Shown here one piece after another: positions 1 through 15,557 of a stretch of DNA of 64,000 bases (the stretch's first letter is position 1; the number at the start of each line of letters is the position of its first letter). The notes under the pieces were generated by a model, which saw only the letters and a list, made by a program, of their open reading frames with translations, was not told the DNA's origin and did no database searches. The translations under genes and the position numbers were made by a program. The stretch comes from Cruorifilaria tuberocauda (lineage: Eukaryota > Nematoda > Chromadorea > Rhabditida > Onchocercidae), in assembly GCA_013365365.1 (NCBI GenBank), contig JABVXU010000204.1:30456-94455 (forward strand), given 5' to 3'.

Positions 1-203
1 TACAAATCAACTGTAAATCATGTACATTGACTTTTGTTAATAAAGCCAATTCATGGCATATTTTTCTCCATATCAATGCTATCATGAACTCTTACTTTTA
101 TGAAGTAATATAGAAAAAATTTTTTTTTCAAAAAGTTCACATATCATCATATATCGTCAAATATAGTCAAAATATCGTTATAATATTCAAGGAAAATGCA
201 ATT

Positions 204-2104
204 TCATGCTTTCCGAAGCCTCCTCTCCCGTTTTTTCATTTTCTTTTCTTCTTCTTGCTCCAGTGGTTCTGCGAAAAACCATGGTGCAATGATCACTCTC
301 CATGACTTGTACAGTAGATAAGCTGGAATCAGCAACAAAAGCCACAAAATTTTAGACCAAAAGGCAGCTACAGCAACAACGAATGAGCATAAAATAACCA
401 CATCCTTACAGTACCTGTAATAATAATTGTTACTAATTTGAATTGAAAACATTGTTGAAAGTTGGAAATTTGAATTCTAAAAATTTTATTCTATTTGAAA
501 ATCTGTCGTTTCTTCCAACTATTGATAAGCAAAATGTCAAGAATATGATCTAAAAGCAGACAAAAATATCTTATAAATTGATCATAAAATGATCAATTTG
601 CAAATAACTACTAACTCTCCGAAAGCATCTGGCTGATTCAAATCTAAACCAGCATCCGTCACTTGTCCTTTTTCATTACGACGGTATCGTGCCATAGTAC
701 GCATAGTTAGAATAGCTGCCATTTGAAACATACAACAAAGCAAAAATCCAATCTATAACAAAAAAATTGGCAATTTCCAATAGTTATTTTGCAAAAAAAT
801 ATGAAATTTTGAATTATCAAATTTAAATTCAATTTAAATTCAGAGTTTTGCCAGCCAACAAGACTTCTTTCCCATTGTAAATCACCTAATAACATCAATG
901 CTAAGAAGTTGGGATTATTTTGCAAAAAAAAAAAATTGAGAATAATCAAATTTACAACCAAACGATGACAAGAAACTTATATTTTACAATAGAATCACAT
1001 GTAAAGTGGGTTTAATTCATAATTGATCGGTTTTGAACGGTATAACGCTTTTACATGATATAGAATCTTGTATAGGAAGCACTATGTTATTTATCAACCA
1101 ATAGGAAAATGCACTTTAAAACGTACCCATTCCCATACTGATCGTCGAAAGAAAAATAATGAAATCAGCATGTAGAAAGCCTGCAAAATTTGATAATAGG
1201 ATACGAATAGCATGGATAAAAATTACTTAATTTGTTATGGAAGTATAATCGTTATAAGGATTGGTCACTATTTCTGCGGAATAAAAAATAAAATCTAGAA
1301 CTTGAACAATCAAATCATAAAAATTTATCCATACAGTTGATTTTTAACTTTCCATGAGATACCGTCTAATTTAATCTGAACATGTCAACATCGAGGGAGC
1401 ACGGTAAGATTTGAATAACATCAAATATAACGAAGTATAATTCTATGGAACTTTTAAGATCCTCAAGAGTAAATGGATTTTGAATGATTTCTTCCAAAAA
1501 GCTCATTGATGCTTTACCACATATGCAGTGACTTTTTACAGTAACCGATAATGAGTGATTGTGATTCCTTGATCGAATAACTCGAACTATGATCAAGTAA
1601 AAAAACGAAAAGGTAAAAAATGAAGAATTGAGAAACTGGAAATATTTTATTTCAATTTCAATTTTTTTCCAAAGCATTCACACATCCATGTAATGTCATG
1701 AGAATGTTTCGATTAGTGGCAATTTATCACATCAGTTGAATGTAACCGATATTAACGCTCAACATTCAATGTGCCGATAAATGATGTATTTCCTATTTAA
1801 TTAATCACTAGCTACTTAAATATTTTAAAGTCCTAACTAGAAGGAATTTTTACGACTAAAAGTTGCATTTTTAAAATCACACATTATTGTACTGTAATTT
1901 TTATGTTTTAACGAAGATCATGACAGCATATTACATATGCAAAATAACAACCCATATAAAAGTAAAACAAAAAACAAATTAAGATATACTTACCGATGAA
2001 AATACGGCAGCAATAGAGTACTGCAATATTACTGTTTGATTCTCTTCATAAATCTGTTTTTGGCCACGTGTCGCAGCTTTGCCCGATCTCCCACTTAGAC
2101 TCAT
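204..2104 (-). CDS. TMEM208: TMEM208 / SND2-like ER membrane protein
   Basis: Four exons read 1994-2104, 1127-1180, 616-752 and 204-414; phases join cleanly to give 170 residues, close to the roughly 173 of human TMEM208. The family acts at the ER in SRP-independent targeting of membrane proteins (yeast Snd2). The sequence shows a short basic N terminus (MSLSGRSGKAATRGQKQIYE), two hydrophobic stretches around residues 25-70, a hydrophilic middle (RYRRNEKGQVTDAGLDLNQP), a long hydrophobic hairpin about 105-145, the family signature VIIAPWFF near 150 and a Lys/Arg-rich tail (KKMKKRERRLRK). An acceptor-like TTTGTAG lies about 50 bases upstream of the ATG, suiting trans-splicing. It is the last gene of a same-strand run behind NTF2. 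Family assignment is firm; the function is inferred from homologues. Confidence 0.9.
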
Positions 2105-3311
2105 TAATGCCCAATCATTATATTGTTTTCACCAACACGATAAATTCTACTACAAATAAATGAATGCTTAATCTTTTCCATATCATTTAACTCACATTCA
2201 TGATCGATGATGATTCAATGATCTGACTAATAATTACTGTAATCGTACCATACTTCAGGTATCAGACTAGATGAATACCTGAAATATATGGAGACAAGCT
2301 TTGCTGCATTTAGTAGGAGTTTAATTCGTTCATAAATATTGCAGTACAAGGAAGCAGTAAAATACATTTTACCTCTTTCGTTTTAAAATACTAAAGTTCA
2401 AAAGATTTTTGAGACAATACTGTTTCAGTGAAACTTCTCTAATAGTTTAAAAATTGTCACACAAATGCAATTGCTGTCAAAAGTTAAAGAATCTCTGCGT
2501 GGTAAATGAATACTTCCACGTATTTGATAAATTTCAACTAAAATTTTAAAAAGAATTTGGAACATAGAATATCATTCTTGGAATATTGTAAGAAAGAATG
2601 TAGCAGATGGCATCATTTTTGTCATAAAAAAATACATTTACTGATATCAACATATAACATATTGTAACGTTAACAACTGAGGGAATACTTTTTTTTAAAA
2701 ACTCAAAGAATAAAAAAGATACAAAATTGAGCACAAAGTCTCACTATAAAAAGTGGAAGGAAAAATAACGCAACAAAAAATAACTAATCGTAGCATGAAA
2801 AAATACAATATTTCTAATAAATATAAAAAGGGACCGGGGATTTGTCGTAAACTCCTATCAAAGTTTGACGAAGAGATCGAGGTTGAAAACGCTTACTTCT
2901 ATCAATATTGAGCGAGATCAAGGATAACCTTTCATAAATGAAAAAATTTGCTAGACGTTTCTAACCTTAAATCATCTTTAAAGAGGGAAAAAGAAAAAAA
3001 ACAGTGAGTTCTGATATAAAATCTAAGTAACAGATATTCAAAAGTTCAGAACTTAATTCAATTCGGATGAAAATATAAAACAACAAAAGAAAATGAACAT
3101 TGTTTTTTAGTCTTCTGAATTTATTCATGTGAAGAAAACAAACAACCTAAAGTTCAAAATGATAAAATCAATTTAAAATAAGTATCACCGATGAGCGGCA
3201 TTTCATTTTTTTTTACTTCGATGTGAATTTATGAAAACAATGAAAAATATTAAACTATATTGAAAAAATGAGAAAATAGAGAGAAAGCGTTAATGGTATA
3301 TCACACTGTTA
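2105..3311. other. Intergenic, TMEM208 to NTF2
   Basis: About 1.2 kb of AT-rich DNA with no coding exon or RNA gene that I can support. Short open frames here have no family resemblance. Confidence 0.6.
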
Positions 3312-4470
3312 TCAGTGATCATGTAACACTAGACGGAATATTTCATTTGAGATGAAAAATGAACCAGTTGCAGGACGAAGTACGAAAAAATGATTGAATG
3401 ACTGAATTGGATCATCGTCTGTCTGAAAAAAGAAACTAGTCAAACGATCGTTTTTCTACAAGAAACGTTAAAACTATTCATTATACAATGAAGCATTGCT
3501 TATAATTACAGATATCAAACACCGACTTGTATACTCACTAATCTTATGAAACCACTAAACCAATTCAAATTCCTTTGTCATAAACCTGATCTACACATCT
3601 TTTGTGGCATTTTTTCGTTTTGCGCCTACTCTAGCAAGATAAAACCCGTGTAATGACTATTCTAAAATGGAAGAGTTGGACCATTTTTAAGAAAAAATTC
3701 TAGTCAAAGAAAAAGAGAAAATTTCTTTTCTCTATAAATTTATGATTTTGTCAAATTATTTTTTAAATTAAAAAACTCAAATTGCAAATTGCTATTCCGA
3801 AAAAATATAGAAGTTTGGAAAAAAGACAACATTTTAGCATTTTTTAAATGGATAACTAGTTATATCATATTCTTGATTCATAAAATTCGTTTGTACTTTA
3901 TGCCATAATTCTCCTTTAAAATTATTCTTTTAAATCAAAAATCGATTGCAGTTCGAAAAAGAGAAGGAAAAACCTTAAGCTGTCCGATAACTGCAACAAG
4001 TATGGACCCGTCTGGAAGTGGCTGACAATCTGTTTTTGTTATTGCTCGTTGTATCATCCTAAATGGTAAAGCCTGAAAAAAACAACGCGCTATTTAGCAA
4101 CTTTCGCTTCCAGGCAATTCAATTCTTCTTGTAAAAAAAGCTGAAATGACAAAATAAAATCAACAGGATTTATATACAGAAAAGCTACAGACATGTCGCC
4201 TGTCTGATTTCTTGATAAAACACACATTTCTATAGAGAAATTGATAACACTTTTTACTTCTTTAGCAACAAAAGTACTTACAGCAAATTTCTGCAATATA
4301 GAATCTCGTCCCTTTACTTGTACACCCTCAAACGTCATATAAGAATTCATGGGATCGTAAAGATCGCTTAGACCTGAACTTCGTGCTGTAGGATCCTGCA
4401 CGTCGAATTTCGAATAATAATGTTGAATAAAAGCATTCCCTATTTCTTCAAAGTTCGGATTAAAGTTCAT
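3312..4470 (-). CDS. NTF2: Nuclear transport factor 2 (RAN-4-like)
   Basis: Three exons, 4282-4470, 3974-4072 and 3312-3422, all joined in phase 0, encode 132 residues, the usual NTF2 length. NTF2 carries Ran-GDP through nuclear pores into the nucleus as a homodimer. Visible hallmarks are the N-terminal helix (FIQHYYSKFD), the conserved SDLYDPMNSYMTFEGVQVKG strand region, and the C-terminal block TDDDPIQSFNHFFVLRP followed by FFISNEIFRLVLHDH. The closest match I recall is C. elegans RAN-4, which shares the start and the DLYDP block. A strong acceptor (ATATTTCAG) ends one base before the ATG, so the message is probably trans-spliced almost at the start codon. The gene lies 577 bases downstream of the CCDC174 stop on the same strand. 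Confidence 0.95.
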
Positions 4471-5047
4471 CCTGAAATATTCGGAATTTCAGCCCTAAAA
4501 AGTGACATGAAAAAGCTTTGGAATGGAGCAAACCTTTCGATATCACTGAAACATTACTTTGGAATGTCCCAAAACTTCACTCTATCAACTATTTCATAGA
4601 AATTTTGAAACAAAAGAATAAATTACAGTTAAAAAACCTCAATTAGTGTTTCTATAGAATAAATAGGAGAGTTGTTTCTTTACGTAACTAAATTAATGTG
4701 TGCCAAAACAATCCGACCAATCTCTAAGTCATTCAATCCGTACGGGTAATTCCTTCCCATAGTTTAAAAAGCATAACTTTCTCTTCTAATAAAGCAGATA
4801 CCTCAAAACTTACACTTAAAATTTGATAATTAAAAATATAAATATATAAGTGACAATTAATCTTTCTATAGTAAAATTCTATTCATGTACAGTATATTTG
4901 ACAAACTAATTGTATTAAGTGAATACTGATATTAATTGAAATAACATTTGTTAGAAGATAAACGAGCTGTGCCAAATTCTTTATTAAACCAATATACAGA
5001 AAAGTCAATTTTCTGAAATGCCTAGAAAGAGAAGTGTCAATCAATAG
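4471..5047. other. Intergenic, NTF2 to CCDC174
   Basis: AT-rich spacer. TTTATT at 4980-4985 is an AATAAA on the minus strand, about 60 bases past the CCDC174 stop, and is the likely polyadenylation signal of that gene. Nothing else is recognisable. Confidence 0.6.
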
Positions 5048-6980
5048 TTATCGGAAATAGCTCGACGGTGGTGCAAATTCATCATCACGTTCATCGCGCT
5101 GCTTTCTGATCCATCTATCATAAAGCACTGAAAATCGAAAATTTGTGCAAATGGATAAATTCTTTAATATTCACCGTATTATTAATATCAAAATCAATGC
5201 GAGATAGAGAAAATATTACACTATTGACGCTTTATTCAGCTTCAGTAAAATATTCAGTGAAAAATATACCTTTTCCACGATCCCATTCGCGAACAGGAGT
5301 GAATTTCTTTGGTTCTGGCTGCTTTGCACATATTTTCACTGGCAGTTCATCAGGAAGAGGAATGTCAAGAAACTTTGCTTCATTCTGTTCTGAAATAAAT
5401 TAAAGATAATAACGATAAAAATAAAATGGGAACGAATATTACCGATACTGGTTAAAAAATAAAAATCACAAATCTTGTTTAACTTAAAATTTAATTATAT
5501 TTCTGATTACCAAACACAAAATATATAGAAAGTTTTGTAATTGAATCACCAACTAATTTCACCTTCAGAATTCCTTGGAGGCAATTCTTCAAGACCCTTC
5601 CGCTTCCGGATTCTATTTAATTGTTCCAATTTCTTCTTTTCCCGCTCTTCAAGTAAACGCTTCCTTTGTGCTCGATGAACTTCAGTTTTCTAAAGACAAA
5701 AAATAAGGATTAAAAAAGGAAGCTTAGAAATGAAAGCTGAAAATTTCAAATGCATTAGTTTATGATTTACCTTACTTAGTTCCAATAGTTCATGTATCTG
5801 TTCTTGCCTTTTAGTTTCACTGACTGGGAGCGGAACATGAGAAACACCATAAACGCGCTGTTCTAAATTCATTTTTCAATACTAAACAGTTATTTGAAGA
5901 AAAATTTCTCATCAAAACAATTGAAAAATAAAAAGCGCTCAATAACATTATAAATCAGTTGTAATGCATAAATAGTCGAGTAGTTCAGCAGACATTTAAC
6001 TAAAATCGAACTGATTAACTATAAACATAATTCAAATTAGTTTAACAGCCAAATTTTATAATGAAATTCTATACAGCAACTGCTTAAAGTAAATGAAGGT
6101 TTATTAATAAGTATACCTTCATTTGGATTAAAGTGTACTGCTTCATTTTCTTCATTTTTTACTTCCTCAGCATCATCCAGACGTCGTTTCTCCTCCTCAC
6201 GCTTCTTGGCATCAAAATCTACCAAGAATTCCACTGGCTCATTATCACCTGAACTATAAGACTAATTTGATTTAATTAGCTTCAAATTATTGCTTCTCTG
6301 TCAAGTAAATAAATACTTCCACTTAACATAATTCGAAAAAACAAATAAACAAACCATTTAAAATTGTTTCGCCCTGACTCAAACGAGCGTATATTTCACT
6401 TTTTTCTTCCAATATCTTTTGCATTCGTTTCCTCTGTTCCTCATCTTCCGCTATTGACTTCTCTAGGTCACGAATGCGCGCTTCTCGTTGCCGCTTCTCT
6501 TCTGCAACTTTCTTCTCCTCCTCTTTGCTAATTCGTAGCACACTCTATAAGAAAATCTACTATAAAAACTGAAAACGCTGTTTATAAGACTGTTTGAAAT
6601 TATGATAATCTTTCAAGTATGCAACAAATGCCTGGCAACCCAAATAGGCAGTACTCATTGTAAAGTTATAACACATGTTTATCCGATTTCAGAACACTCA
6701 ATTTTTCTATAGAAAAACTTCAAGTAAGGAATGATACTGACACTTAGCCCTGCGCTAACGAAATAAACCGAAGTACTTATGAATTTGATCTTCGGAAAAT
6801 AATTTCATAAAAACTACAAACCTTCTTGCCCGAAACTTTAACCGGAGTCGTTGCAGCTTTTCGACGTTGTTCATTAATTTTCCGATATAATTCACCTTTG
6901 AGTAGAAAAAGCGATGATGCATCGGACGTCTCCAGGTGATGCTTCTCACGAGTCGAGGATGACGGACCTAGACTATCCAT
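5048..6980 (-). CDS. CCDC174: CCDC174-like coiled-coil nuclear protein
   Basis: Seven exons: 6822-6980, 6355-6544, 6117-6248, 5771-5862, 5563-5689, 5270-5389 and 5048-5127; all phases agree, giving 299 residues (human about 467). Human CCDC174 is a nuclear protein reported with exon junction complex component EIF4A3. Recognition rests on the N-terminal block DASSLFLLKGELYRKINE, a charged coiled coil in exon 2 (EEEKKVAEEKRQREARIRDL), a second charged helix in exons 3-5, and the family C-terminal signature VREWDRGK followed by DERDDEFAPPSSYF. The fourth exon starts at an internal TTTAG; using the ATG further upstream would run into a stop. An acceptor (TTTTACAG) ends two bases before the ATG. 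It lies 364 bases downstream of RPS10. Function is inferred from the family. Confidence 0.88.
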
Positions 6981-7344
6981 CACTGTAAAATAAAAATTCC
7001 CTCTGACTACCTCACTACACACAAAAATCAAACGTTCCAAAAGAAGAGAATCTTTTTTATTCTCAGTGGATGACCATTTCCTTCAATTCATCTGGCAGTT
7101 CCATACCGATTAATTCAAACTGGTCAGTAGGCAATCAAAATTTAAATTTAATACGGCCCACACAATTAATTGCTCAAACATCAAGTTATTATTTTAATAC
7201 TAAAGTGCTAAATCTAAAATAATAACGAGCAAAACTGTTCATATTTTTAATGTGCATTACAAAATTACATCAGTTTGAGTATTTATTCATTAGTAACAAT
7301 AAGAAAACAACATTTCCAATCATCATCATTTTTTGTATATAGCC
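6981..7344. other. Intergenic, CCDC174 to RPS10
   Basis: A 364-base spacer. TTTATT at 7282-7287 is an AATAAA on the minus strand, about 58 bases past the RPS10 stop. The TTTTACAG just before the CCDC174 ATG is the likely trans-splice acceptor. Confidence 0.6.
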
Positions 7345-8276
7345 TTACTGTAGCATTCCTGCGCCCCGACCATATCCACCCCTATAACCTGATACAGGTG
7401 CTGCACCTGGACCTGCCTCAGTTACCTTCTCGGCTGTTCGGTATGCATCTCTATCGCTTTCTACTTTCGGTCCTGAAAATAAACTTTCTTCAAAGGAAGT
7501 GGAATTTAGTATACATCAGAAAAGAAGGGAAAAAATTTTAGGTATTATTTCTAAAGCGACTAGTAGGATATTTAAAGAAAGTAATCTATTTCAAGCTAAC
7601 ATTTGTAAGTCAAATCAAAACTACCTCGTGGTATGCGTTCAAACCCAGGCCTTGGTTCTCGCTGCTTGGCCTTGACGGTAGATGGTACAATTTCAGCTGG
7701 TAAATGAAGATATTCTCGTAAATAATCAATACCCTCATTTGTTAAATACCAATAATGGTGGCGCCAAGCAAATTGTTCTTTGACGTATTCCCGTGAAGCA
7801 AGACTCTTTAATTCAAACTTTCAGTTAAAACACCATTTCATGAAAAAATCAAATCTACAATTTTCCATCACATAAAATTAAAACTCATATATCTTGTACA
7901 TGTATCCAACTCTCATACCATATTTGATAATATATGTTGTTATATTAATTAGTAATATAGGTTGTATAATAATATATAATAATAAAAATAATGTGTAATA
8001 GTAAAAATATATTATATTGATATATTAAGATGCTCAAAAGAATATAAGGTTTACTTCTTCATAAGATAACACAAAACAACAAAAAAACTAAGTCACAAAT
8101 GAAAAGAGAATAAAACAACAAAAATGATCCACCTTACACGCTTTGATTACCTCCAAATTGGTTACATTCGGTATATCCGGATGTGTCTTTAAATTGTAAT
8201 CTTTTTTCGCTACGCATACACCTTCTTTGAACAAATATTCATAAATAGCTTTTCGATTTTTTGTTGGCATCAACAT
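7345..8276 (-). CDS. RPS10: 40S ribosomal protein S10
   Basis: Three exons, 8133-8276, 7625-7805 and 7345-7472, give 150 residues. eS10 is a component of the small ribosomal subunit near the mRNA entry and beak. The family blocks are unmistakable: [20 protein letters not shown] at the start, the winged-helix core [20 protein letters not shown] then [20 protein letters not shown], and a basic, Gly/Arg-rich tail ([12 protein letters not shown]). An in-frame ATG ten codons upstream exists, but I chose 8276 because all S10 proteins begin MLMP and because a TTTTAG acceptor lies between the two ATGs. It is the first gene of the same-strand run RPS10 > CCDC174 > NTF2 > TMEM208, so its promoter probably lies in 8.3-9 kb. 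Confidence 0.96.
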
Positions 8277-10601
8277 CCTTGTTGATTTTCCTAAAACTTT
8301 ATTCATTAATAAAAGGAATTCGTTTCATAACATGGCACCAATAAATGACAACATACAACAGTAATTTAAATCTTTCATAAAGCATTTCAAGAAAAAACGA
8401 GAAAATGCATTAATTCTGTTATAAAATTATACTGACTACTAATGAGGTATAAATCATCTATTATCTCATGTTGGCGCAAATAAATGATCTCTTGGAAAAA
8501 GTAACTAATATCGATCCCTTTCCACTATGCCATTATCCTAACATTCATCAAACTGCACTCATTTATCGAATTACCGATAATTAGAATCAGACTACCTATC
8601 CATTACTTTTATAACTATGCTAGCTTTCATTTCCACAATAATGTGCTACTAGAAATTAAGTGCTAGCAAAGTTAATGTAATATTCTAACGTTTCTGAGCC
8701 TAGCATGGCATGTAATCAGTCCAGATATTTGCAATCATGCATAAAGACCCGACCAAAACCATACTACAATCAAATCAGAACCCTCAATTATTTCAATCCC
8801 ATCACAACCGCTTGCTAACAGCATTGTAACGCGGCCCTGGCTCATAATGAAATAATACGTCCAAACGCACTCATGCAATCACGCTAGTTGTTGACGGCTC
8901 AAATATACATAAATTCGTCAGCTTGACCTTGACATAGCTCTTATGTTAAACGGAAATAGACTGCGTCTTGTTCAGTTTATTAGTTCCGAATAATCGTCAT
9001 AGATAAAACAAGTGAACGAAAAAAATCGTTTCCAGAACTAATCGGCTGCTATATAACTTCAACACACCTCAACACCAGAAATCAGTTTTACAACAGTTGC
9101 GAGATTAAAATCATATTCATTGTTGCCGCGAGCAACAAAAGCTACTTATATAGCAATCAAAATGAAAAATTAACCAAAACATACGCTTTATTGACCAGTT
9201 GAAAGAAATACAATAATATTGCGATGAATATAATTTAAAGGAAAATATTCTGTTCATATTAAATTTTCATAAAAGCATTGCTAGAATTGTAATAATGGAT
9301 ATATAAAGATGTATTAAAGAGTAAATTAAAACTGAGAAATGCAAGAAAAAAAAACATGACTTATTATCCCATGCACATGCGTACCATATATATGTACATA
9401 CATACATACATATATACAATACCAAAAGGAAAAGATACGAATATATATCAAAAATGATCGAATTATAGCACAATATGAAACTATAAATGTAACTTCTCGA
9501 TTTCCTTTGCAGCTGTCATTTTGAAAGCTGTCTCAAAACATGCCTATGATTTAACGTTGCATTGTCAGTGGTGCAACAACACATCAAATCTATATCGGTC
9601 CCATTATAAGAGCACTCATCGTTAACCTAATCTGATCAGGACAGTAATTACTAGCTAAAGTGAACTTCATTCTATCACAGATATCTCATAGTTTTCAGAA
9701 AATCTACTGATAAAAACACAGGAAAAAACTGATATACAAAAAAGTGTTTTTCCATGATTCTTCGCAGTCCGAAAAACCTTCCAATCAGCGCTAAAAAAAA
9801 TTCGTATAAATTCTAAATTAGTTGAAAAAATAGCAAAAATTATGGAATATCTTCACAGAAATGTTCCAAGTTTGGGTACAAAATCTCCTAGCTAGAAAGA
9901 TAGTATAGATAGCAGAAAAAGTAGTGTGAAATATAAGGATCAAAAGAGAATAAAGATAAATTGACAACATTCCAAAAGCAAAAAAAAAACGGCGATAAAG
10001 GCACAATAAATGGCCTCAAATTTGATATTACAGATACTTTTAAGCATACAACATTCACAAACAATGTTGTACATACATATAAGCACACCACCTAGATACA
10101 TACATATGAATGTTCAGTAACCCTTATTATTACTACAATAATTTGCTAATGAATTTGAAATCTCAATGTTCATTCTAAAATTTCTTTGAACAAAGAAATA
10201 GAGACCAAATTTACTAAGCAATAAGGTATGAGAGACAACTATTGAAATACATTTCAAACGAAAATAATGTATTTTTGTTCAGCAAATAAGGCAAATGATC
10301 GAGGTAGCTTACTTAGCAGTGATAGTGTTCTATTTGTCTCTTACTTTAAATCTCACAGCGCCTTACTTGCAGAATACAAAACGTTCTGGAGCAATGTACT
10401 GCGCTGAAAACTAATAAATGAAAGATGAGAATTAATGGAAGCAATTCACAGAATGGATAAAAGGAATCGATCACTGGGAGAAACTTAGCAGAATGTTATG
10501 TGCATAAGATATAAGAATTCTCCAAAACGAAATTTTCTCAGAAATAACCGTTTCATTAATTTTAAATAATAAGTTAAAGTTATGAAGTGTCACCAATACA
10601 A
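8277..10601. other. Intergenic, RPS10 to GOLPH3; candidate promoter region
   Basis: About 2.3 kb without supported exons. It should hold the promoter of RPS10 and any polycistron behind it, and the GOLPH3 3' flank. I see no definite TATA or known operator. A short TACA/TATA microsatellite is at 9385-9417. Confidence 0.5.
9385..9417. repeat. (TACA)n / (TA)n microsatellite
   Basis: A short alternating tract: CATATATATG followed by several ACAT units and ATATATAC. Purely simple sequence. Confidence 0.8.
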
Positions 10602-14315
<3,714 letters not shown>

Positions 14316-15557
14316 TTCACACTTTCGCTGATTTTATAATTCAAATCTAAAATTTGAAAAGAAAAACACTAATATGTTAACAATGGAACTACATTTCACG
14401 AGAAACAGAGATATGAGAAACATGTTTCTAATCGACGAATCAATCACGGAACTTTTCCTTTTTCTAATCCCATCAATCGTTACTATTATTATTGTTGTAT
14501 GATGAATTAAAAAACTTTCTTTTTCTCTTCCAAAAGAGTAGAATATGATAATGTAAAAAGAATTATTTAACTTAATTATAATAACGAGTAACATTTAGTA
14601 ACATTTAACAACGAGCTACATATATGACTGGATCAATAAATCATTTCTCTCTCTTTCTATTCTCTTCCACTTATTAATTAAAGACACAGGAAAACAATAA
14701 GCTGATTCAATACAATTTCATATCTCATTTTAAGCCATGCAAGCATGATTAAATTATTCTACATTATAAATCCATAAAAGGATTAGATATAATTATGTTC
14801 AAAAGAATATAAATTAAGCTATAAAGTTAACAATCGTACTAGGAGAGGAAAAGAAAATTACCAGTCTATGATCTTAATTCTATAATTCTAACCGTTAACA
14901 TACTGCTCGATATTTTCGCTGCCTTACTTTAAAATATGAAAAAAGAACGGAAAAAGAATTAAACGTTACAAAATATTATTAATGATAACTTCCTGTCAGT
15001 CTTACTTTTTAATAAAATCTGTTATCAACCCTAATTTCACGCATTTTGCCACATTTACCGCCTCTTATCAGATCTATCTGGGACAAGTCCGCCAGTCCCT
15101 TCTGTCACACATCTCTCTCTTTCCCTCTCCCATCCCTCTTTCTTCATCATACATATTCAAAATTTCGTTGTAAGAGAATTTAAAGAGTTTACAACTTATG
15201 GTCATCCACCATCCATAGCATTCGTTAATTCTATCCGTCTAGCAATTCGTCTTGATCTCTGGTAATTATCGGGTGCGGGATGTTTTTAGAATATTTAATT
15301 ACTGATAATAGCGTTATAGAACTACTGATAACAGTGCTATAAATATAAAATGATTTAGAGATATGTTAAACCTCAAATATTTCGAAGCTGCATTAAATTT
15401 AGAATGATTCGGAATGGTACTAAATTTGATATATATAATAAATTAAGTTAAACATTACTTTTCTTCTGCATATGCAAATTCAGCTTGTGAAATTTTCGAT
15501 AATTATTTTCTTTTTTTTTTGGATATGTTTGGTGGATAAAAGAAGAAAAACGGAAGT
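14316..15557. other. Divergent intergenic region, GOLPH3 / ARFRP1
   Basis: About 1.2 kb between two genes transcribed away from each other, so both promoters probably lie here. It includes a CT-rich stretch (about 15100-15150: CTCTCTCTTTCCCTCTCCC). No coding exon or RNA gene is recognisable. Confidence 0.5.

Noticed and set aside
5865..5872. Internal ATG (MNLEQRVYGV) as a start of a separate gene
   Set aside because: The sequence after TTTAG (EQRVYGV...) continues CCDC174 in phase from the previous exon; the ATG lies on the intron side.
8277..8306. RPS10 start ten codons upstream ([14 protein letters not shown])
   Set aside because: S10 proteins begin MLMP, and a TTTTAG acceptor lies between the two ATGs, so the upstream ATG is probably intronic or outron sequence.
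9267..10091. Hydrophobic minus-strand open frames, possible small membrane proteins
   Set aside because: The composition is what AT-rich DNA gives by chance (Phe, Tyr, Leu, Ile), they include microsatellite translation, and there are no splice or start signals of note.
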